A DNA stretch of 64,000 bases from Takakia lepidozioides (Eukaryota; Streptophyta; Takakiopsida; Takakiales; Takakiaceae): NCBI GenBank assembly GCA_030704615.1, contig CM060734.1:44344042-44408041 (forward strand). Direction: 5' to 3'. The translations under genes and the position numbers were made by a program. Each line of letters starts with the position of its first letter. Within the stretch, counting starts at the first letter, position 1. The notes under the pieces are model-generated. The model had not been told where the DNA came from. It made no database searches and saw nothing but the letters and a program-made list of their open reading frames with translations. Below are positions 49,501-60,149 of the stretch, piece after piece.

Positions 49501-51553
49501 TTCCCATGTGAGAATTATTTGAGACAGTATGACGGCCAAGTCCCTAAAACTCTTGCAAAACCAGTCCTGCAGTTACAACTCACGAGTCCGAATCCAACCA
49601 TAAAACCCCAATAGCCTTGTCAACAGTCACTAACAGGTGATGGTGTGTTGATTTGACGAATGAGATACAAACAAAGCGACCTGGGAGGGCGTCAGTAAGG
49701 TGGAGTAAAATACTGGCAGTGTGCAAAGAACTGAACAATTAAGCAAAGATAGTGGAAAACCACACCTTACAAGAGAGTACACCTGGTCAAATATACTCTG
49801 CTCTTCAATGCACAACACCTCCTTCTCAGCTAATTCAAAGGCCACAACTGCATCCATCACCAATAGCAAAGCATTTAGTGGCATAGAGTTGTCAAATGGA
49901 GTGTACAGTAAACCTCTTTCTGGGCTTGTCTTCATGTGGAGGTTCATCATCAAGAAAAGCCCGGTTAAATTGTGCTTTGTTTGTTTGGTGCAATATCTGG
50001 ATTTACAAGCAATAGAGTATTGCTGTTCTTCTCCCCCAAACGACATTCACATTTGTGATAACATAGTTCTACAGTGCCCAGAGTCTGCTAGGACATGTGG
50101 ATGAATCAGTAAGTCTCGTCTCTTTCTAAGTAACGTTATATGGCTTCACACCTTTGAGCTTTCAGCGAATGTTATAAGTTTATTTCTTCTTATCCCTTGA
50201 TTCAGTTGCTTCTGGGCTGTTAGTGGCCCCTCTCTCTGTCGGAGATAGTCAAATCCTACCGATTTCTGGGGCTGGTTATCCACTCCCCCAAATTCCACTT
50301 TGCAGCCACTGCCCTGGACAGATTGACAAAAGGCAAGGCAGCCTCCATCCGCCTTCAGGCCAAATGCAAGCAGATACACATGCGCCACCCACCGACCAAG
50401 AAGTGGCTGTTTGATAGTGTAGTCACCCCAAATGCCACTTTTGGTTGTGAATTTTGGGCACCTGCAGTCCCAGTTTCCTGGTGGGAAAACATTTTGGAAC
50501 CATTGCAGTCATCTTTCCTCCAAGCAATGCTTGGCGCCAGAGGCACAACTCCATCGCACATATTGAATGCAGAATTCGCCTGTGTGCCCCTCCAAACTGA
50601 GGCCCTCTTCCGGCTTACAATTTTCCTGCATAGATTACAAGGCCTTCCCCCCAAGGGGCTTGTGGCCAGGGCCCTCACAACATCTATGAGACTCAAAAAT
50701 GCAGGCTTCAAACAATCCTGGTATGCCCGTGTGGATACCTTTTTTGAACGCCATGGACTCTCTATAGCTTCACTTGTGCCAGTGAACCCAGAAGAGGTGG
50801 AAATCACATCCAGGCATGACCGCGAGCTCATGGAGTTACATGTCAGGAGAACTTGGAAGTTACCCAACCTCACAACAAAGCTCCATTTCTATCGAGAAAC
50901 GTTCTTGGTTCTCCGGGATGATAGGATCTTGCGGCCCAATTACCTTTCGGCCTCTTTATCTCCTTCTCTCCTGAGGGCTTTGGGGCGGTTCAGGGTGGGC
51001 TCCCACAACCTACGGATAGAGACTGGCAGATGGGAAAACCTGCAGCGGGAGGACCGCCTATGTCCTGCTTGCACAGGGCGCAGCCAGGAAATTGAAACTG
51101 AAGAACACTTCTTCTATTGCCCCCTATACTATGATGAAAGATGCCGTCGTAAAGAGTTGGTTGCATTGAAACAAAAGAGTGATACCCACTTTGACAGAGA
51201 ACAATGTCAAATCTCAACTATGTATGTGCGGATGTCAAGACTATGTCGCTTATGAGTGAAAGATCAAAAGGATAGGGCATGCACATCTGCCCGCACACAG
51301 ACATCCCGGTCTCGCATTATCTCTACGGTCTCGATATTGACCAACTTTCCAGTTGAGCTAAGGAGGAAAATGTAGAATGAAATCAACGTAGAAGCATGTT
51401 TGGGAAGGGGACAGCACCTTTAACAAGCTTATCGATCTCGGCTTCAGACAAATTCTCCACGTCGATAACATCTTGGGCATAAATACTTTTTTCCCGATCC
51501 AAAGGATTCTCCAGTTCCCGTAGGTGCTTAGGAATCGAAAAAGATGGCGCCAT
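37535..51553 (-). CDS. CAP-D2: Condensin I subunit CAP-D2 (complete gene, 20 exons)
   Basis: A HEAT-repeat subunit of condensin, which compacts mitotic chromosomes with SMC2/SMC4. Exons from 5' to 3' on -: 51418-51553 (ATG; MAPSFSIPKHLRELENP), 49766-49847, 49167-49422, 48673-48827, 48388-48421 (least certain), 47346-47912, 46565-47032, 46100-46354, 44572-44787, 43729-44017, 42753-43162, 41624-41800, 41427-41494, 41000-41222, 40125-40224, 39846-39964, 39560-39617, 39277-39428, 38857-39127, 37535-38346. All have GT-AG borders and the phases agree, giving 4848 nt (1615 aa). Recognisable blocks: AGRLEDKASLVRKSALQLL, DGAEACLRKMLPL, LSRFLFAVSHVALKHLVYIE, NLLEPWTEHMYERL, NNPIYNLLPDIL. The C-terminal ~300 residues are acidic with about three repeated segments (TVTLL(A/T)AEKEN...DDEAD..., DAGVE), making it longer than the ~1400 aa usual for the family. 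No lesion was found. Confidence 0.92.
38645..38757 (+). mobile_element. LINE 3' fragment in CAP-D2 last intron (copy A)
   Basis: TTTTGTCCCATAAGCTCTAT, GAGCTTTCTGCGGACGTTAT and a (CATTT)n tail. The duplicate intron at 62.5 kb lacks this insert. Confidence 0.75.
40241..40868 (-). mobile_element. LINE 3' fragment, ORF2 C-terminus (copy B)
   Basis: On - it encodes RELMELHIKRTWKLPNLTTK, LRDDRILRPNYLSASLSP, then REDRLCPACTGRSREIE, EEHFFFYCPLYYEIRG and LAAYLHEAFTLRQSLEQ. The Cys-X2-Cys...His...Cys block is the zinc-finger-like end of LINE ORF2 proteins. Conserved 3' UTR and a (ATTTC)n tail follow (minus-strand sense). It lies in a CAP-D2 intron in the gene's own orientation. Frame changes are present. 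Confidence 0.8.
42220..42727 (-). mobile_element. LINE 3' fragment with three tandem 3' modules (copy C)
   Basis: ORF2 end (RDDHLCPACGGYYREIDSEE, HFFFHCPLYYEIRQR) followed on - by three successive ~60-bp versions of the 3' terminal module (CCCATAAG(G)..., AACGT(C/T), ACCATTTC) between 42400 and 42220. Confidence 0.8.
44109..44478 (-). mobile_element. LINE 3' fragment (copy D)
   Basis: Encodes GRSQEIETEEHFFFYCPLYY and LAAYLHEAFTLRQSLEH on -. It is truncated abruptly at the Cys motif at 44478 and ends with two 3' modules near 44109-44220. Confidence 0.8.
45070..45700 (-). mobile_element. Two older LINE 3' fragments in tandem (copies E, F)
   Basis: 45070-45408 and 45409-45700 each show the order ORF2 end, 3' UTR, terminal module on -, strongly diverged (CGLFGDIYSPTEVFHYVGQK in the first). 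Confidence 0.65.
45797..45960 (-). mobile_element. Internally deleted LINE fragment (copy G)
   Basis: The 3' module is joined directly to the LHDDRIVQPNYLSSAL segment of ORF2 on -, skipping the Cys region. Confidence 0.65.
47262..47302 (-). mobile_element. Minimal LINE tail (copy H)
   Basis: Only (AAAAG)n and ATGGAACTTCATAACGTCCA remain on the + reading, i.e. a tail on -, in a short CAP-D2 intron. Confidence 0.5.
48478..48640 (+). mobile_element. LINE tail with two tandem 3' modules (copy I)
   Basis: GTCCCATAAGCTCTATGAGC...AAAGCACC(ATTTC)n is followed at once by a second CCCATAAGCTTTTTGAGC...AAAGAACC(ATTTC)n. Confidence 0.8.
50150..51130 (+). mobile_element. LINE ORF2 C-terminal fragment (copy J, longest)
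   Basis: From about 50230 to 51130 one + frame encodes VKSYRFLGLVIHSPKFHF and ATALDRLTKGKAASIRLQAK, then FGCEFWAPAVPVSWWENIL, RELMELHVRRTWKLPNLTTK, REDRLCPACTGRSQEIETEE and HFFYCPLYY. This is the end of the reverse transcriptase and the terminal zinc-like motif of a non-LTR retrotransposon. It breaks off at 51130, before the 3' UTR. A more degraded 3' module lies just before it (50150-50200). It is in CAP-D2 intron 1, antisense to the gene. Confidence 0.82.
51290..51365 (-). mobile_element. Possible tRNA-derived SINE remnant
   Basis: On -, TAGCTCAACTGG (51349-51360) fits an RNA polymerase III A box. ATGCGAGACC about 44 bases later partly fits a B box. No tail or TSD was found. Confidence 0.3.
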
Positions 51554-52491
51554 GGCTACGCCCTCTCGTAAGACACTCCGTCCTCTGTACTGCTTTCTGT
51601 ATCCCTCTCTAGCTTCCTGCTGGCGGTGAAAAAGCTATGGCAGTTCCGTACTGAGATCGTCAATGAGGGCTTAGTTTACACCGGAAGCGAAGACGCTTGT
51701 AATAGTACGCCATGCGATACAACTCATAAGATATTCGAGCTTAGTCCAGACGCCAGAACCACTCCTCCCGCATACGACATCTCCATCTGTCTCACGACCT
51801 AGCTGGCTTCAGGGAGCAAAGATACTTCCTCTACCTATGGAACGTCGTACTTACCATTCTCCCGCTCCCTCTATCACAAACCATTTTCTACCTCTACTGG
51901 CTGCTCCAGAACGCCATAAAGCTCTCTCTCCCCCGTCCTGAGCGTAACTAGGTATACCATATATGGCTCTCTCCGCTCCGTAGCTACATTGTTGGAGATC
52001 CCTCCATAGCTTCAAAATATGTTGTCCACAGCCAACCTCCTGATCCTCTCTTGCTGTTTCTTGATGACCCCTCGACAACATTCTACCGAGGAAGGTGTCT
52101 GTACAGTGAATTGCAATTTGAATGCGAGAGCGGGAACGGAACCAAAAGCGTATGTGAATTTGAATACAGCGCCACGTACATACTTCGCTAACCAACATGC
52201 CCGATTGTGGTGAGCTTGTAGACAGGAAATGGCGTCATACCTCCACGAGAAAACCTTTGACCTGGGGCATGTGCGTATGCACGAAACAGATCAGGGCGTC
52301 ACCCTGTCGATTCCAATTTGCCCAGGAAAATCTGGGAGAAGATACAAGATACAGATACAGATACAGACGTAGCCAACTAGGCTAGGTTTTCATCCGGGGC
52401 CTGACTTCAGACAGTTCTGGCCATTTGGGTCCCACTGCCTTGAGGTCGTAAGTTGACTAAATCTCGCTGGGCTCAAACAACTCAGACGCAC
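51554..52491. other. CAP-D2 upstream flank
   Basis: Likely holds the CAP-D2 promoter (transcribed leftward). No TATA box or other motif can be assigned with confidence. A (GATACA)n run lies at about 52339-52367. The right border coincides with the start of duplication unit 2. Confidence 0.4.
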
Positions 52492-53138
52492 GAACGAGTG
52501 TTAAACTTTGTGTTCGTGATTTGCTACTCCCTTGTAATCTACGGAGGGACTTGTGGAGTATCAGTTGTAGTACCTTCTCTAAAAGGATCATGAGGGTACA
52601 ATGTTCAGCGACTCGAAGACTATCTGAAATAGTGGCCAAATCATGCTATATTCTTTGTTTCTCTTGATGTTGTCTATTGTGGATTGAAGCAGTTGCAGTA
52701 TATAGAAGTTGGAATGGATTAGCCGAGTCACTGAAAAAGAAGCTGGCTCCAGTGGGAAAAGGGAGGACCTTTCCAGATTCTGTCAAGAATGCTTCTCTTT
52801 CAATGACAATGGATTCATACCAACTGCTGGAAAAATGAAAAGGATTTTGATGTCTGAGCAGTTGGATAGTATGTGCTTTGTGCACTGTCACACCCACTTG
52901 CCAGGTTTCTTTCTTTGTTGGCTGTCTTGTGTAGAAGAGAGACTATGCATGATGCTGAAGTCAATGGAGAAAATGTGATCAAAGGACCTTACACCGTGTC
53001 AAGGCCTGATTGGTGTGTTGTGCTGAGTCATGCCCCTTACTCTCACCTCCTCTTATGTTTTGCCAAAGCAAGAGAGCCCATTGCCATTTTAGGCTTGTTG
53101 AACCTTCTTTGATAGCATGCCAGGAAAGGACGGGAAGA

Positions 53139-53180
53139 AATGAATGAAACGAAATGGTGCTTTATAACGTCCGCGGAAAA
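53139..53180 (-). mobile_element. LINE tail (copy K)
   Basis: AATGAATGAAACGAAATGGTGC and TTTATAACGTCCGCGGAAA: tail and first bases of the 3' module on -, immediately left of the inverted-repeat-bounded block. Confidence 0.6.
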
Positions 53181-53264
53181 AACAAGTACCGTAGTGGGAA
53201 GGCTGAAGTGCCGAATATTTATAACAAAACACTTTGGCACAACTTAACCCTTAAGTTCCCAAGC

Positions 53265-54960
53265 GACCTGAATCTGGTCACTTTGAATTTGCAGTTCGAC
53301 CTAATTTTTGCAGATCTAATCTGATGGGGCCCACTCATGAAGCTTTAATGACAAGGGGTTTGTCTCGAGTACGATGCAAAAAACAAAATTGAAAAAAAAC
53401 AAAAGCTACTACCTACGAAAAATATCTTAGATCTCTCATTTACGTTTTGGGCCCGAAAAGGGTTTGTTGACCGCTGATGTGGCAGGTAAACAAGCCCAAA
53501 ACAGATTGCACTCCAAGCCATTTTTGGCAGAAAATTAGCAATTTTAGAAAAAGCCTTGTGGTTTGTGAGCATTACAGACACACATCCACCATTGGCTTTT
53601 AAAAAATTTGTAGAAAAAGATTTCAACCCCTATGTAATTGCATGCAAAGCAATCATAGTCTGAACGAGGGTGGCGACCCCACATGCAGTCCATGCGCCAG
53701 AAAACAGTTGGACCTGCAATTTATTGGGGTCATAGCCACTCCACTATTGATTTGGAAATGGTGGGTCTTGGGGCAAGCAAAATTGGATAAAGCTAGGTTT
53801 TGATTTGGTCAAACCAATTTCTTTCTCACTTTTTCTTTGGGACATGATATTTGAGGTCTGGGCCACCGTTGTAATCTCACAATTTCCACTGTGGACTTGG
53901 CTCATTTAAGGTAGCATGTTTGGTTTTCCTTGCTTCCACCCAGATATCATGTTTGTGTTCATGATATGCATGCTATGTCTTTGTCACTACCTGAGAGAAT
54001 CACTTATGGAATTCCATCCTCCAATTCGACCTATATCTAACTTAGTTGTTGTGGATTATTTTAAAATAATGTTTGCTAGTGTAGCTCCCTCAGTGCTCTA
54101 ATGCCAAATCATCTATTCGTTATCATCTTCCTTGTGCTCTATCTGAAGATGATAAACTTTCTCTTGCCTCCCCTTATGACAAACTTGTTGAGATTCTTGT
54201 CACTTTGAAAGCACCCACACGATCGACAATATGCTAATTATAGAGTTATTTAAGGCTAAGTGGTTAACCAAAGAGAATTTTTCCTTAACATGGCCGATGA
54301 CATCTTCACTTGACACTCGGCTTGCGTCTCTCACAAGGCCCCTCATTCCTGGAACACAATCACCCTACCATTTCCAAGTGCATTTGCAACCCAAGTGGAG
54401 TCCATAAAACTTCATGTGTGCTTACATATGTCCAATTAGTTGCGAGGCCAGAATTTCCCTACAGGGTCATGTGACATAAGGATGTGAAGATGCTTAAGAA
54501 CAATATACGTTGGGCTGCTCATGGCTTGGACTGGCATGCAACAGTCTCATGGATAGGGCCCGCCATTGTCATCTGATATTATTAGAAGTTATTATACTAT
54601 GAATGAAAACACATGCAGAAAGTATGAGTGCATATGTGCATATAGTGCCTCTACAAGGGAATGATTCCATTAGTCATGAATGGTATCATGAAACCATAAA
54701 AGCATAATACCATTCCCATCCCAAATGGAAGGAAAGCATGCATGCAAGGTTTGAGATGGAAGTTGGATACCCACTTTGAAAGAAATATGGATATGCACTC
54801 TGTTGCATTCATAAAATTTCCAAAGCATTGAGAACGAACCATATAGATGAAGCATGTTACGTAATAAATACAGTAGGATTTCAACTGTTGGCACCAATGT
54901 CATTGTGGTCAAATAAGAAACAGGGGAATGTACACAGGATGCATCTTTCCACAATAACAA
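53265..54960. other. Left part of the block, no gene recognised
   Basis: About 1.7 kb with short ORFs only. Around 54030-54450 a + reading with many stops has protein-like composition and could be a decayed element gene, but nothing could be identified. Confidence 0.35.
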
Positions 54961-54964
54961 CTTT

Positions 54965-56570
54965 TCACCAGTAATCCCCACAAGAACAAACCCCATCTTC
55001 GAAGTGATGAAAGCGGTTCGCGTCCCGTACAACAATTGCTCGGCCAAAAATCTTTGAGATGAATTTGGTGGAGGTGTGGCAGTCACCACACACCCGAAGA
55101 TTGTTGAGGAGATAGAGAGGCGTCCTAGGGGTCGTGCTGATGAGCCCAAAACCAATGGCCAGCTTCTCACTGTGGTGACAAAGAGAAAATTCATTTTGCT
55201 CCATGTAATACAAAGTGTGTGTAAGGCACATACCCTGCCTCCTTCATCTGCCCAGACAATCTTCTCAGCTTAGCATGGATTTCACTAATTTTGGGATGCA
55301 ATTTGTCATCTACAACTGTAAAGGTGTGCACCATGTTCCCAACCTCAATACAGCAGCAACCTGACTCCTTTTTAACCCCTCTGACCTTCATCGTCTCTCT
55401 CACCTTTGCACTATCGTTCCACCTGCCAGCTGCAGCATAGATGTTTGATAGCAACACATAAGTCACAGCATCTTGGTCATCCACTTAGAATAGATGTTGC
55501 CGCACGTTCAGCCATCTCCACATTGCCATGGCTTCTGCAGGCACCAAGCAAGGCCATCCACACCACTGCATCTGGTTCCATTGGCATTTTAGTATTGAGG
55601 TCCTCTGCTTCATCCAATTGCCCGCACGTCCAAGAAGGTCCACCATGCAGCCAAAGTGCTTTACCGTCGGAGTCACACCGTGATCTGGACTCAGGGAATC
55701 GAAGTAGCATCTTCCTTCATCCAGTAGGCCAGCATGGCTGCATGCAGAGAGAACATATAGAAAGGCACTACTGAAGCCTTCCTTTTGCATTCGTTCCACT
55801 AGTTGCAAGACCTCCCTATGACAACCATGCTGGGATCATCGCCCTCCACGACAGCATACCTCGTTCAGCCATATTGTCAGATACTCCCTTTGCATCCTCA
55901 ATGCTGACATTTGGCATACATGTCCACCAGGGCGTGTGTCCAGAATGACATATGGTACAATTCCGGGTTTGATGATGACCTCTTTGCCATTTTCCAGGCC
56001 TGCCAGGCTTGCACAAGCACACCAGAAGCACTGGGGTCAGAAAAGTATTCACTCCACAGTTTCTCCTCATCTCTGTTACCTGTTTCTGGATACTTTCCTA
56101 TTGTCACATTGGCACATTTGGCATATATGTCCACGAGGGTATTGCTCAGACTCACATCTGGTACAATTCCAGCTTTGGCGATGCAACCATGCACCTCTTT
56201 GCCCTTCTCCAGGGCTGCCAGGCTTGCACACGCACTGCATTTAACACACACAAACATTATATGTGGTTGGGCTTCACCCCTTCCCCGATCATTTGCTCAT
56301 AGGTCTCCAAAGCCTCTATCCAGCGCCCCTACTGCGCATACCCTGCAAGCATCGTGTTCCATGACACCACATATCGTTTAGCCATATTGTCGAACACTCC
56401 CTTTATACATGTCCACGAGGGTATTGTTCAGAATGACATGTGGTACAATTGCAGCTCTGACAATGTCGCCATGGAGCTCTTTGCCGTTCTCCAGAGCTGC
56501 CAGGCTTGCACATGCATTGCAAACTATCAAAGGTTCACTCAACCAGTAACTTGCAGAAATCAACATGAAA
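54965..56570 (-). pseudogene. PPR-DYW gene with intact DYW end (decayed)
   Basis: Read on -, PPR repeats (SLAALENGKELHGDIVRAAI, CVLSACSHAGLLDEG in broken frames) lead into VTYVLLSNIYAAAGRWNDSA, KLHPKISEIHAKLRRLSGQM and a DYW domain. That domain keeps [41 protein letters not shown] and the terminal CGDYW (54965-54979). A frameshift near 55195 separates it from the upstream linker, with other breaks near 55485, 55620 and 55860. Around 56030-56090 a foreign piece encodes EEKLWSEYFSDPS, the start of an OSB PDF motif. The intact zinc and active-site motifs contrast with the damaged + locus at 28 kb. Confidence 0.8.
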
Positions 56571-56572
56571 AC

Positions 56573-57590
56573 TTAAGGCCGATTTCGATAAGAGGGAAAA
56601 ATAGGGTGAAATGTTTTGAAGAAGGTGCCTTCATTAGCAGTGCCTGATTTTATCAATTGTGCCGCTGCCGCTGCTGATAGCAACACATAAGTCGCGACAT
56701 CTTGTTCATCCCACTTGAGAATAGATGTTGCAGCATGTTCAGCCATCTCCACATTGCCACGGATTCTGCAGGCACCAAGCAAGGCCCTCCAAACCATAGC
56801 ATTTGGTTTCATTGGCATTTTGTTAATGAGCTCCTCTGCCTCATCCAATTGCTCCATGTGTCCAAGAAGGTCCACCATGCAGCCAAAGTGCTTTACTGTC
56901 GGAGAGACACCATGATCTTGACTCAGGGAATCAAAGTAGCGTCTTCTTTCATCCAGTAGGCCAGTGTGGCTGCATGCAGAGAGAACACATATAAAGGTGA
57001 TACTGTCCGGCTTCAAGCCTTCTGTTTGCATTCCTTCAAATAGTTGCAGGGCTTCCCTATGACAACCATGTTGGGCATATCCTGCAATCATAGCATTCCA
57101 GGAACACTCCCTTTGAATCTTCAATGCTCCCACATTTGGCATACATGTCCACAAGGGTACTGTGCAGAATAACATCTGGTGACGATGTCACCATGGACCT
57201 CTTTGCCCTTTTTGAGAGTTGCCAAGCTTGCACATGCCTTGCAAACACAAACAAACGTGATGCGGTCGGGCTTCACCCCTTCCCACATCATCTGCTCAAG
57301 GGTCTCCAAAGCCTCCATCTCGCGTCCTTGTTGTGCATATCCTGCAATCATCGCGTTCCATGACACTTTGTTCAGCCATATTGTCGAACAACCCCTGTGC
57401 ATCTTCAATGCTCCCACATTTTTGCATACATGTCCACTAGGGCAGTGTTCAGAATGACGTCTGGTACTATCCCAGCTTCGACGATATCACCATGGACCTC
57501 TTTGCCCTTTTCCAAGGCTTCCAGGATATGGTTACTCCAGTTCTTAACCACAAAGTTTCCAAGGTTCCATGCTTGCAGAAGTTAAAGCTT
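56573..57590 (-). pseudogene. Second PPR fragment joined to OSB/PPR linker
   Basis: On -, three or more PPRs ([53 protein letters not shown]) and an E region (LLGACRIRGNVEMAEHAATS, DEQDVATYVLLS) run for about 1 kb. The frame then passes straight into AAAAAQLIKSGTANEGTFFK, the linker otherwise seen just upstream of the first PPR (24.7 and 25.3 kb). This tail-to-leader junction indicates a head-to-tail fusion of two related PPR genes. Frame breaks occur near 57120-57180. Confidence 0.75.
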
Positions 57591-57633
57591 AGATAACAGA
57601 GTTAGTCTTGATACACATAACTTTACACCTTAC

Positions 57634-58547
<914 letters not shown>

Positions 58548-58679
58548 TCATTGATCAGTTCATGTTGTTCACTCCCTCTTCATGGTAAGTACAAACCTCA
58601 AACCACAAACCAGGTAATGGAAGCCGCATAAACAAAAGAAACTCGACCTCCAAGCACTCCACCAAAAAAAAAAACATAT

Positions 58680-58862
58680 CTATAAACAATCCAAACAGTC
58701 ATAATCATCAGACATTGTCATGTGGTGTAGCTCTGCATTATGTCCTTCTGAAGCCCATCCGCGCATCATTTGCTCGTAGGTCTCCAAAGCCTCCATCCCA
58801 CACCCGTGCTGTGCATATCCTGCGATCATCGCGTTCCATGACACCACATTTCGTTCAGCCAA
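58680..58862 (-). pseudogene. PPR triplet fragment
   Basis: [20 protein letters not shown] then [16 protein letters not shown] on -, one PPR from the same family, cut on both sides. Confidence 0.7.
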
Positions 58863-59100
58863 ACTTCTTCACCTCATACTTTAAGAGAAAGCCACACCTT
58901 GCGATTACGGTTGTCCCTCCATCGTGAAGGATCTTTAAAGAACTCATGCCAGCTCTGCTCCGTGCAAAATCCGCAGCATCAACATTTTGACAAGTTCCTT
59001 TACGAAGGGGTGCTAGTGAGCTTTCAACAACATTCATGCTGGTCGCTTTGGGCTCCATTGGACTCTCCACAACGAGGACATACCATGTCCAAATGTACAT
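58863..59100 (-). pseudogene. OSB PDF-motif fragment
   Basis: EQSWHEFFKDPSRWRDNRNRK on - (about 58890-58955) matches the OSB PDF motif, with Arg replacing the second Trp of WW. Directly upstream in the minus-strand sense, cysteine pairs (MVCPRCGES, CCGFC) occur in mixed frames. It precedes PPR sequence in the same orientation, as at 24-25 kb. Confidence 0.5.
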
Positions 59101-59209
59101 AGATGCTAAACCAGCTTATGTCTGCAGTGTGGAGATTTTGGAGTGGTCTCTGAAAACGAGCAGGAGCAGCTAAGCAACCGACACGATTTTGGAAAGAGGG
59201 CATTCATGG

Positions 59210-59460
59210 GATACCATGTAGCATGTCGAGGATGAAGGCATGCATGGGGGATGAGGGCGATGCCATGCATGAGGGTAGGATGGGAGGAGGGATGGGGATG
59301 CGGGAGAGGGCACGTCTCATGTCCTGGCAGCGGGAACATGAGGCGCGGGAGGGCGTGCCGCGCGGCAGCGCCCGCGCGGTGTGCGGGGGTGGGGTGGCGG
59401 GGGGGGTCCACGCTGGCTGAACCGGCTCCCTCGCATTCAACTCCAGGGCCCATCTAATGC
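59210..59460. other. GC-rich stretch, no gene
   Basis: GGGATGAGGG- and GCGCGG-rich sequence. ORFs appear on both strands because stop codons are rare at this composition. No domain was recognised. Confidence 0.5.
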
Positions 59461-59735
59461 TTGGCCATTTTTTGGTATGTCATGCATAAATGAGCTGGGC
59501 CCAATGCTATAAGGCTGGAATCTCTGGATGATTCTTGGTAGGTTTGTAGGGGCAATTTACTGCAGCTGGGTACCCAAAATTGGTAAAAAGTCAAAAAAGG
59601 GCTTGGGAACTTAAGGGTTAAGGAAATTTCTAGATTTTACGGCAATGCCACGATGAGATTTTAAGTAATTCGGCGGTGACTCCCAGCATGAACTTGCTCT
59701 ATCTACTGTACCAGATGTGGTAAGAGAATTATGTA

Positions 59736-59832
59736 CCAACAGTCAGTAGCTTAGATGGTTAAGTGCACCACCCAGATGATTCTGGGGTCAAATCTTGCTA
59801 TTGACGGGTGTGGTATGGTTCCTGGGCGGAAA
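59736..59832 (+). mobile_element. tRNA-derived SINE (copy 2, both boxes visible)
   Basis: TAGCTTAGATGG (59747-59758) fits the RNA polymerase III A box fully. GGGTCAAATCT (59785-59795) is close to the B box, with tRNA-like spacing. The downstream part is shared with 29095-29180. It lies inside the right terminal region of the inverted-repeat-bounded block, so it inserted after that end formed. Confidence 0.6.
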
Positions 59833-60149
59833 GTTTCTGGAATTTCGGCAGTTTTTCCTAAATTTTCACTTAATTATTAGTCATATTCATTTCTAATTAT
59901 TTAGTGCTGGATCAGCCTTCCCACTACGGTAGCCCAAAAGCAACTACTGCTCAAGGGAGTGCGTAAGAAAGAAGCAGAATTGGTTTAGGTCCACTACAGC
60001 CAAGAAAGTTCTAACATGAAGCGATTTACATAGCATACAATAGACAGTCCATCCAGACAGTCCGTCAAGAGATGTGTCTTTACTGACTAGAATCCAGGAT
60101 CACCTAGTTACTGATAGAGGACTATTCCAGATTCTACAAATAGGTAGAA

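Larger units (their letters stand above)
34537..52491. repeat. Tandem segmental duplication, unit 1 (~18 kb)
   Basis: Sequence from about 34537 (CACGAATGAGTGTTAAA) reappears from about 52492 (CACGAACGAGTGTTAAA) in the same orientation. Collinear similarity continues through 34925 (52880) and about 34980 (53100), then from 36180 (60016) and 37190 (61270) to 40245 (64000). Unit 1 thus runs from the KNL2 3' flank across all of CAP-D2 and its upstream flank. Extra DNA at 53.19-59.93 kb explains the larger offset on the right. Confidence 0.8.

Noticed and set aside
51290-51365. Possible functional tRNA gene
   Set aside because: Only the A box fits well, no cloverleaf or anticodon arm can be formed, and the B box is degraded. 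Kept only as a possible SINE remnant.
54651-54884. Minus-strand 77-aa hydrophobic ORF
   Set aside because: No signal or family. It lies downstream of the DYW stop in DNA shared with the 3' flank of the PPR locus.
59106-59457. Three ORFs in the GC-rich stretch
   Set aside because: Composition effect, with overlapping ORFs on both strands and no recognised motif.
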